A stretch of 55,897 nucleotides of DNA from an uncultured Eubacteriales bacterium (GTDB lineage: Bacteria > Bacillota > Clostridia > Lachnospirales > Lachnospiraceae), in the NCBI GenBank assembly GCA_900314565.1, contig OMVU01000006.1:1-55897 (forward strand), in the 5' to 3' direction. Under the pieces are notes generated by a model. That model was not told where the DNA came from. It searched no databases and worked only from the letters and a program-made list of their open reading frames with translations. The position numbers and the translations under genes are program-made. The first letter of the stretch is position 1. Every line of letters begins with the position of its first letter. Below are positions 48,015-55,897 of this stretch, in pieces.

Positions 48015-48056
48015 TTGCCCACGGCTGCGGGTTTTGCAGGCGTGGCTGCAAAATAG
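48015..48056 (+). CDS. Candidate 13-codon leader peptide of the str operon
   Basis: TTG 48015 is preceded by AAAGGAG (48001-48007) at 7 nt and reads [13 protein letters not shown] before TAG. A hairpin with GCCCACG and CGTGGC arms lies inside the frame, and the repeat carrying the rpsL binding site starts 14 nt after the stop. It could be a leader peptide whose translation affects leader folding, or a chance frame. The first three residues equal those of S12, perhaps by chance. Confidence 0.25.
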   Translation: MPTAAGFAGVAAK

Positions 48057-48070
48057 TCATCCGAAACTAC

Positions 48071-48105
48071 TTAGTCACACTTCAAAACTACGTTTTGAGA
48101 GGAGG
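48071..48105 (+). repeat. Dispersed repeat family C, copy 2 (carries an rpsL Shine-Dalgarno)
   Basis: A 35-nt sequence with the hairpin CAAAAC-tac-GTTTTG (48083-48097) and then GAGAGGAGG. It matches 13891-13925 before cpaF at 31 of 35 positions; the differences avoid the stem and the GGAGG. Confidence 0.75.
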
Positions 48106-48118
48106 GAAACACAAAGGA

Positions 48119-48532
48119 ATGCCTACATTTAATCAGTTAGTCAGAAAAGGAAGAGAGACTTCTGCAAAGAAACCGAAGGCACCGGCTCTTCAGAGATCCT
48201 TCAATTCTCTGAAGAAGAAGAATGTCAAGAACTATTCTCCGCAGAAGCGTGGTGTATGCACAGCCGTCAAGACTGCTACACCGAAGAAGCCGAATTCAGC
48301 GCTTCGTAAGATCGCCAGAGTTCGTCTTTCCAATGGCGTCGAAGTTACGTCCTATATCCCTGGCGAAGGCCACAACCTTCAGGAGCATAGCGTTGTTATG
48401 ATCCGCGGCGGCCGTGTCAAGGATCTTCCGGGTACCAGATATCACATCATCCGCGGCACTCTGGATACAGCAGGCGTTGCAAACCGCAGACAGGCTCGTT
48501 CCAAGTACGGCGCAAAGAGACCGAAGAAGTAA
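48119..48532 (+). CDS. rpsL: 30S ribosomal protein S12
   Basis: A 137-residue decoding-centre protein. [22 protein letters not shown] and the Lys/Arg loop GGRVKDLPG are typical; the residues altered in streptomycin-resistant strains appear wild-type. The start is ATG 48119; GGAGG is rather far (13 nt) and AAAGGA very near, so the initiation context is unusual. A longer frame to 47933 runs through the leader and is rejected. Confidence 0.97.
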   Translation: MPTFNQLVRKGRETSAKKPKAPALQRSFNSLKKKNVKNYSPQKRGVCTAVKTATPKKPNSALRKIARVRLSNGVEVTSYIPGEGHNLQEHSVVMIRGGRVKDLPGTRYHIIRGTLDTAGVANRRQARSKYGAKRPKK

Positions 48533-48700
48533 AGAAAAAAGAAACTGTCATCCAAGTCACATTTGTAAACGGAGTTAAAAGTACGGTATCCCATTTGTCC
48601 CGTTCGGCTGTGGGTCAGATAGAGATTACGTCCGTGCGAACACAAGTAAACTTTTGTGAGTACCTGTGATGAAATCATTATGATTTAGGAGGGAAGTAAC

Positions 48701-49171
48701 GTGCCACGTAAAGGACATACTACAAAGCGTGAGACCTTAGCGGATCCGATGTACAACAGCGTTCTTGTTACAAAGCTGATCAATCAGATCATGCTTGACG
48801 GCAAGAAGGGCGTTGCTCAGAAGATCGTCTATCATGCATTTACAAAGGTCGAGAACAAGTCCGGAAAGCCGGCAGTAGAAGCATTTGAAGAGGCTATGAA
48901 CAATATCATGCCGGTTCTGGAAGTAAAAGCAAGACGTATCGGCGGTGCTACATATCAGGTACCGATCGAGGTACGTCCGGACAGACGTCAGGCTCTTGCT
49001 CTTCGCTGGTTGACGAATTTCTCAAGAAAGCGTTCTGAGAAGACCATGGAAGACCGCCTCGCAAACGAGATCCTTGACGCGATCAATAACACAGGTGCAT
49101 CTGTAAAGCGTAAAGAAGAGATGCATAGAATGGCTGAGGCTAATAAGGCATTCAGTCATTACAGATTCTAA
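48701..49171 (+). CDS. rpsG: 30S ribosomal protein S7
   Basis: A 156-residue 16S rRNA head-assembly protein. [10 protein letters not shown] and [19 protein letters not shown] are diagnostic. GTG start at 48701, after AGGAGGGAAG. The 168-nt gap to rpsL has no clear terminator, and the three str genes are probably co-transcribed. Confidence 0.97.
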   Translation: MPRKGHTTKRETLADPMYNSVLVTKLINQIMLDGKKGVAQKIVYHAFTKVENKSGKPAVEAFEEAMNNIMPVLEVKARRIGGATYQVPIEVRPDRRQALALRWLTNFSRKRSEKTMEDRLANEILDAINNTGASVKRKEEMHRMAEANKAFSHYRF

Positions 49172-49185
49172 AGAAAGGAAATCTA

Positions 49186-51309
<2,124 letters not shown>

Positions 51310-51341
51310 TCAAATTCATAATTTGGCCGGTAAACGGCCGT

Positions 51342-51432
51342 TTATCGGCAGTTCCTTACGGAACTCCCGATAAGATATATATGCCCGTTAGGGTAGAAAG
51401 CACTTGCAAAGAATGCTGATTTGAAATATAAT
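51342..51432 (+). promoter_or_regulatory. fusA-tuf intergenic hairpin and tuf promoter
   Basis: A long hairpin (TTATCGG-C-AGTTCC/GGAACT-CC-CGATAA, 51342-51373) lacks a T run. TTGCAA (51404-51409), 17 nt and TATAAT (51427-51432) form the tuf promoter, which lets tuf be expressed more strongly than fusA. Confidence 0.8.
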
Positions 51433-51515
51433 CAACTTTAGCATTCTGGCGCAGAATTGTATTTATGCTCAACAATATAAAGATATGAGCACGTCATTAA
51501 GGAGGAAATTCAAAA

Positions 51516-52715
51516 ATGGCAAAGCAGAAGTTTGACAGAACCAAGCCGCATGTAAATATCGGAACAATCGGTCACGTCGATCATGGCAAGACAACTCTTA
51601 CAGCAGCTATTACACAGACTCTTGCTCACAGAGTTCCGTGCCCGGGCAACACATTTGTCGATTTCGCTAATATCGACAAGGCTCCGGAAGAGAGAGAGCG
51701 TGGTATCACGATCCAGACAGCTCACGTTGAGTATGAGACAGAGAAGAGACATTATGCACACGTTGACTGCCCAGGCCATGCTGACTATGTCAAGAACATG
51801 ATCACCGGTGCTGCTCAGATGGACGGCGCTATCCTCGTAGTTGCTGCAACAGACGGCGTTATGGCTCAGACAAAGGAGCACATCCTTCTGGCTCGCCAGG
51901 TCGGTGTTCCGGCTATGGTCGTTTTCATGAACAAGTGCGACATGGTTGATGACGAAGAACTTCTTGACCTTGTCGAGATGGAAATCACAGAGCAGCTCGA
52001 AGAGTATGAGTTCCAGGATTGCCCGATCATCCGTGGTTCTGCTCTTAAGGCTCTTGAGGATACAGAAAGCACATCCGAGTGGGCTGACAAGGTCATGGAG
52101 CTTATGGATGCAGTTGATGACTTCATTCCGGAACCGCTTCGTGAGACAGATAAGCCGTTCCTTATGCCGGTCGAGGACGTTTTCACGATCTCCGGACGTG
52201 GAACAGTTGCTACAGGCCGTGTAGAGCGTGGTATGCTGAAGCTGAACGACCCGGTCGAGATCCTCGGCGTTCGCGAAGGCAAGAAGACATCTGTTGCTAC
52301 AGGTATCGAGATGTTCCACAAACTGCTTGACTATGCAGAAGCCGGCGACAACATCGGTGTCCTTCTTCGTGGTATTGAGCGTACAGGTATCGAGCGTGGC
52401 CAGGTCGTTGCTAAGCCGGGCACAGTTACATGCCATACAAAGTTCACAGCTCAGGTCTACGTTCTGACAAAAGATGAAGGTGGCCGTCATACACCGTTCT
52501 TCAACAACTATCGTCCGCAGTTCTACTTCCGTACAACGGACGTAACTGGCGTTATCACTCTTCCGGAAGGAACAGAGATGTGCATGCCGGGCGACAACGT
52601 CGAGATGACGATCGAGCTGATCCATCCGATCGCTATGGAGCAGGGTCTTACTTTCGCTATCCGTGAAGGTGGCCGTACAGTCGGTTCAGGCCGTGTTGCT
52701 ACAGTTATCGACTAA
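51516..52715 (+). CDS. tuf: Elongation factor Tu
   Basis: A 399-residue tRNA-delivering GTPase. [22 protein letters not shown] and [12 protein letters not shown] are the GTPase motifs, and the C-terminal barrel VRVATVID-type end is present. AAGGAGG precedes the ATG. Codon choice here is more uniform than in neighbours, as expected for a very highly expressed gene. Strong terminator follows. Confidence 0.98.
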   Translation: MAKQKFDRTKPHVNIGTIGHVDHGKTTLTAAITQTLAHRVPCPGNTFVDFANIDKAPEERERGITIQTAHVEYETEKRHYAHVDCPGHADYVKNMITGAAQMDGAILVVAATDGVMAQTKEHILLARQVGVPAMVVFMNKCDMVDDEELLDLVEMEITEQLEEYEFQDCPIIRGSALKALEDTESTSEWADKVMELMDAVDDFIPEPLRETDKPFLMPVEDVFTISGRGTVATGRVERGMLKLNDPVEILGVREGKKTSVATGIEMFHKLLDYAEAGDNIGVLLRGIERTGIERGQVVAKPGTVTCHTKFTAQVYVLTKDEGGRHTPFFNNYRPQFYFRTTDVTGVITLPEGTEMCMPGDNVEMTIELIHPIAMEQGLTFAIREGGRTVGSGRVATVID

Positions 52716-52757
52716 TCTCGAAGCTGCCTGAAGTTATCAGGAAATGAAAGATCAATG

Positions 52758-52795
52758 GAATCCCCGTCACATGCCGTGACGGGGATTCTTTTATT
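52758..52795 (+). terminator. Terminator of tuf
   Basis: GAATCCCCGTCAC (52758-52770), a 5-nt loop, GTGACGGGGATTC (52776-52788), then TTTTATT. Confidence 0.95.
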
Positions 52796-52938
52796 ATTCA
52801 ATCTTCAATGCACAATACTTGTGTCTCTGGATGTGAAGTACGCGCGCAAAAGGATACTCTCCTTCATCGCGAAATACTCGTGATTGTAATCATGAGATAC
52901 GCACGCAATGTGACAGAGAATCTGAGAGGGAATACATT

Positions 52939-53565
52939 ATGAAAATTGTCTGTTTCGGCGATTCCAACACATATGGATTCGATCCCAGGCTGGGAAGCTC
53001 CGGCCGCTATGCAAAAGAGGAGCGCTGGACCGGAATCCTCGATGCGCTTGACGGCTTTTCTGTGGTAAATGAGGGAATGAACGGGCGCTGCATCCCGGAC
53101 TCTGATTCCGGATTCGCGTCCCTTGCAAGTGTTCTGGATCAGAATCCGGACGCAGATGTGTTCGCGATTCTTCTGGGCACGAATGACATTTTTATGATTC
53201 CCGGTATTACGGCGGAGAGAATTGCGGACAGGATGCGGAGAGTCTTTCAAAATGTTCCGGAACTTCGGGATTTTACCCGGAAGGCGGGAAAGCACACGCT
53301 GATCGTCTCCCCGGCAAGACCCTCGGAGCATGTGGTGTTCTATGAGATGGCGGGGATCGAGTCCGGTCAGACGAAGGAAAGTACCGCTAAGATCATGGAT
53401 GAGCTGCCGAACGCTCTGAAGAGATGTGCAGAAGAGTACGGAGCCGATTTTGCAGATGCGGGTGAGTGGGATATCGCCCTGGCTTACGATGGAATCCACT
53501 TCTCGGAGGCCGGTCACAGGAGTTTTGCGGAGCATATGGCGGCTGTTCTGGGCCGGCTTCTGTGA
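52939..53565 (+). CDS. SGNH/GDSL-family hydrolase
   Basis: A 208-residue cytosolic esterase or acyl-esterase. The catalytic Ser is in FGDSNTYGFDP, the block III Asn in LLGTNDI, and Asp/His in DGIHFSEAGH. No signal peptide. AGAGGG precedes the ATG. Such enzymes act on acyl esters of small molecules or carbohydrates; the substrate is unknown. The upstream gap holds a near-palindrome CTCGTGATTGTAATCATGAG (52877-52896) that could be an operator. Confidence 0.85.
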   Translation: MKIVCFGDSNTYGFDPRLGSSGRYAKEERWTGILDALDGFSVVNEGMNGRCIPDSDSGFASLASVLDQNPDADVFAILLGTNDIFMIPGITAERIADRMRRVFQNVPELRDFTRKAGKHTLIVSPARPSEHVVFYEMAGIESGQTKESTAKIMDELPNALKRCAEEYGADFADAGEWDIALAYDGIHFSEAGHRSFAEHMAAVLGRLL

Positions 53566-53602
53566 TTTGGGTTCCCTGGTGAAAACTGAACAGTTTCATC
53601 TT

Positions 53603-53645
53603 TTGTGCTTCGCTCCCTGCGCGGCAGGAACGCGAGGTATTCCTG
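53603..53645 (+). repeat. Dispersed structured repeat family A, degenerate copy 3
   Basis: TGTGCTTCGCTCC, then TGCGCGGC, then AGGAACGCG with TATTCCT matches the 3' two-thirds of family A with several changes; the GCCGCGC 5' part is missing. It lies between the hydrolase stop and a terminator. Confidence 0.55.
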
Positions 53646-53655
53646 ATGAGTAGAG

Positions 53656-53718
53656 AAGGTCTTCGTTTTTCTTGTAATTTCGGTCGTACGGATGCAAAAT
53701 AAGAACGAAGGCCTTTTT
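53656..53718 (+). terminator. Terminator after the SGNH hydrolase gene
   Basis: AAGGTCTTCGTT (from 53656) pairs with AACGAAGGCCTT (53704-53715) with one G-T, then TTTGG. A weak promoter for the following pair may lie at 53724-53753 (TTGCCT, 18 nt, TATAGA). Confidence 0.75.
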
Positions 53719-53772
53719 GGATTTTGCCTGCATACGGTTATGCGTCTTATAGAAACGGCAGGAGGAGAGGAC

Positions 53773-54459
53773 ATGTACGAAATCTACTGTGTGGAAGATG
53801 AAGGAAACATAAGGGAACTGATCGTCTATACGCTCGGTGTCACCGGCTTTGAGGCCCGGGGACTCCATGACGGAAAAGCGCTTGACGAAGCCCTCTCCGA
53901 CCCGGAGAAGAGTCTTCCGGATCTGATCCTTCTTGACATCATGCTTCCGGGCGAAGACGGGATTTCCATTCTCCGCAGGCTGAAGGAGGATGCACGTTAT
54001 CGTTCAATCCCGATCATCATGCTGACAGCACGGGGAGCTGAGTACGATAAAGTCCAGGCTCTGGATCTCGGAGCCGACGATTATGTTACGAAGCCGTTCG
54101 GGATGATGGAGCTTGTCTCGAGAATAAAAGCTGTTCTCCGGCGTGCTTCTTCCTATTCCAAGGATGATACAGTCCGGTTCGGCAGGCTGGAAATCAGCGA
54201 GAAGAAGCGATCCGTACTGGCGGATGGTGAGCAGATCGTTCTGACGAACAAGGAATTCGAGCTGCTGAGCCTCCTTGTGCGGAGTCCTGAAATCGTCATG
54301 ACCCGGGATCAGCTTCTGGACGCGATCTGGGGGCACGATTTTTCCGGGGAGTCCAGGACTCTTGATGTGCACATTGCGACGCTTCGCCAGAAACTGGGCA
54401 GCGCAGGTGAGGTGATTGAAACGATCCGGGGAGTCGGGTATCGTTTGCGGGAGAAGTGA
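53773..54459 (+). CDS. OmpR/PhoB-family response regulator
   Basis: A 228-residue two-component regulator. The receiver domain (1-118) has the phospho-acceptor Asp55 in LILLDIMLPGEDG and the conserved Lys in TKPFGMMEL. The winged-helix DNA-binding domain (about 128-227) ends RTLDVHIATLRQKLG with GVGYRL. ATG 53773 follows GGAGGAGAGG; a longer frame from 53692 overlaps the terminator and is rejected. The kinase gene starts 1 nt after its stop, so they are a pair. PhoB/PhoP-like; the signal is unknown. Confidence 0.93.
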   Translation: MYEIYCVEDEGNIRELIVYTLGVTGFEARGLHDGKALDEALSDPEKSLPDLILLDIMLPGEDGISILRRLKEDARYRSIPIIMLTARGAEYDKVQALDLGADDYVTKPFGMMELVSRIKAVLRRASSYSKDDTVRFGRLEISEKKRSVLADGEQIVLTNKEFELLSLLVRSPEIVMTRDQLLDAIWGHDFSGESRTLDVHIATLRQKLGSAGEVIETIRGVGYRLREK

Positions 54460-54460
54460 A

Positions 54461-55888
54461 ATGCAGAGAAGAATTCAGCGCAGCATGGTCGTTCTGGTCA
54501 CAGTGGCCATGCTGGTTTCTTATTTCGGGGCAGTTCTGGTCATGTACCAGCAGATTGTCGAGATCATGGAGCAGGAGGTCGGACAGGATGCGGTCTTTAT
54601 CAGTGCAGGTGCGGACCATTACGGCGCGGGGGATCTGGAGAATATAGACAAAGCGCTGGAGGGTACAAGGGTCACGCTGATCGCCCCTTCGGGAGAGATC
54701 CTCTATGATACATACGGGGATAATATCCCTCTGGAGAATCATGCCGACCGCCCGGAGATCCGTGAGGCTTTTGAGACAGGAGAGGGAAGTGATATCCGGT
54801 ACTCCAACAGTCTCGGGACCTTAATGTTTTATGCAGCCAGGAGAACGGAAGAGGGAAATGTTCTGAGAGTTTCCAAAGCCTCCAGATCCGCGTTCTGGAT
54901 GGCGCTTCGAATCCTGCCTGTCATGCTTGGTGTCGCAGCCTTCCTCTTTGTATTCGAGTGGTTCTTATCAAAGCTGCTTTCCAGGAGACTTGTGGAACCG
55001 ATCAATGAGATCGATCTGGATGATCCGCTGAAAGAAGAAATCTACGAAGAGCTTGCACCGCTGGTAAAAAGAATTGATCATCAGAATCAGCAGAAGGACG
55101 TGGCGGAGACAATGCGCAAGGAGTTTTCGGCGAATGTCTCCCATGAGCTGAAGACGCCGCTCACGACCATTTCCGGCTATGCGGAGCTTCTGAAAGAGGG
55201 GCTGGTCCCGCAGGAAAATGTCCGGGAGGTGGCAGCCAACATTTACCAGGATGTGCAGCGCATGGTGCGTCTGATCAACGATATTATCCGCCTGTCCAGA
55301 CTCGATGAGGGTGAGATATCCGAGTCCAAGGAGGAAGTCGAGCTTCTGGATCTCACGCGGACTGTCTGCGGGCTTCTTTCCAAAGAGGCGGAGAATAATC
55401 AGGTGACGCTTACGTGTGAAGGCTCTCCGGCAGCTGTGCCCGGCATCCGGCATATTCTGGAGGAGATGATCTTCAATATTATTGAAAATGCGATCAAATA
55501 TAACAGGCCCGGCGGCTATGTACAGGTGCAGACCGGACGCTTTCCGGAAGGGACTAAAGTGATCGTCAGGGATAATGGGATCGGAATACCGGAGGAGGAG
55601 CAGGAGAGGATCTTTGAGCGCTTCTACAGAATCGACAAAAGCCGATCAAAGGCGACCGGCGGGACCGGTCTCGGGCTTTCGATCGTGAAGCACGGGGCTC
55701 TGCTGCATGATGCGGAGGTGCATGTTGAGAGTGAGGTCGGAAAAGGGACGGTGATGGAAGTTCTTTTCAAGGGGGAGGACGCTTCCTCCTCTGCTGCATC
55801 ATCAAGAACGCCTCGGCGTTCTTGCCGCGCCGCGCGAGGTGCGAAGCACCTTCCTAATTGCGCGGCTGCGATCCGCCGGAGGCTTTAA
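54461..55888 (+). CDS. Membrane sensor histidine kinase with repeat-derived C-terminus
   Basis: A 475-residue PhoR-like kinase. Helix 1 (about 8-30), an external sensor region (about 31-145), helix 2 (about 150-170), then HisKA with His228 in NVSHELKTPLTT and HATPase with NAIKYN, DNGIGIPEEEQERIFERFYR and GGTGLGLSIVKHG. Normal kinases of this type end soon after the TVMEVLF strand. Here about 28 more residues (448-475, Arg/Ala/Cys-rich) are read from an inverted family A repeat. The original stop seems to have been displaced. ATG 54461 is set by GGGAGAAG. Kinase activity should be unaffected. Confidence 0.9.
   Translation: MQRRIQRSMVVLVTVAMLVSYFGAVLVMYQQIVEIMEQEVGQDAVFISAGADHYGAGDLENIDKALEGTRVTLIAPSGEILYDTYGDNIPLENHADRPEIREAFETGEGSDIRYSNSLGTLMFYAARRTEEGNVLRVSKASRSAFWMALRILPVMLGVAAFLFVFEWFLSKLLSRRLVEPINEIDLDDPLKEEIYEELAPLVKRIDHQNQQKDVAETMRKEFSANVSHELKTPLTTISGYAELLKEGLVPQENVREVAANIYQDVQRMVRLINDIIRLSRLDEGEISESKEEVELLDLTRTVCGLLSKEAENNQVTLTCEGSPAAVPGIRHILEEMIFNIIENAIKYNRPGGYVQVQTGRFPEGTKVIVRDNGIGIPEEEQERIFERFYRIDKSRSKATGGTGLGLSIVKHGALLHDAEVHVESEVGKGTVMEVLFKGEDASSSAASSRTPRRSCRAARGAKHLPNCAAAIRRRL
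55803..55877 (-). repeat. Dispersed structured repeat family A, copy 4 (inside a gene)
   Basis: In reverse orientation, closest to copy 2: GGATCGCAGCCGCGC, GGTGC-ttc-GCACC, GCGCGGC, then CAAGAACGCC/GGCGTTCTTG. It overlaps the last codons of the histidine kinase gene. Confidence 0.88.
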
Positions 55889-55897
55889 TCTCTGACG

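Overview
The window comes from a moderately GC-rich, anaerobic, Gram-positive member of the Clostridia, most likely a Lachnospiraceae relative. The evidence is an Rnf ferredoxin:NAD+ oxidoreductase operon, an oxygen-sensitive class III ribonucleotide reductase (NrdD and NrdG), a clostripain-family protease, Firmicutes-type sigma-A promoters, the Firmicutes-type ribosomal leader, and strong GGAGG ribosome binding sites throughout. No plasmid, phage or complete insertion sequence is seen, so this reads as chromosome. Every gene except galE lies on the + strand.

Region by region. 0.1-4.6 kb: a membrane-anchored clostripain-like protease, then a prepilin peptidase and a TadZ/CpaE-like protein. 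4.6-10.6 kb: the Rnf operon (C, a D-G fusion, E, A, B) behind a perfect consensus promoter, followed by a Nudix hydrolase. 10.6-13.6 kb: galE in reverse orientation, a divergent AraC-type regulator and a second Nudix protein. 13.9-17.5 kb: the rest of a Tad pilus/secretion locus (CpaF ATPase, TadB, and a TadC carrying an inserted Ig-like domain). 17.6-28.1 kb: nrdD behind tandem NrdR boxes, a SNF2 helicase, a MATE exporter, an L,D-transpeptidase and nrdG. 28.4-33.8 kb: an LTA-synthase-like sulfatase-fold protein, a DUF975/CmpB fusion and an AI-2E-family permease. 33.8-35.9 kb: a lysine riboswitch with its terminator, a block of nested inverted repeats, dapA and a DUF308 protein. 36-52.8 kb: the core expression cluster rpmG-secE-nusG-rplK-rplA, L10 leader-rplJ-rplL, rpoB-rpoC, rpsL-rpsG-fusA and tuf, each block with its own promoter and/or terminator. 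52.9-55.9 kb: an SGNH hydrolase and a PhoP/PhoR-like two-component pair.

The genes serve anaerobic energy conservation (Rnf), anaerobic dNTP supply (NrdD/NrdG), lysine and cell-wall supply (DapA, L,D-transpeptidase, LTA-like enzyme, GalE), surface or pilus assembly (Tad) and the transcription/translation machinery.

The least expected features are small. Three families of dispersed, structured intergenic repeats occur. One (family A, four copies) supplies the last 28 codons of the histidine kinase and also lies just upstream of the dapA start. Another (family C) carries the Shine-Dalgarno sequence of two unrelated genes. Other features worth attention are the RnfD-RnfG fusion, the Cys-rich RnfE tail, the Ig-like domain in TadC, and a candidate 13-codon leader peptide before rpsL.
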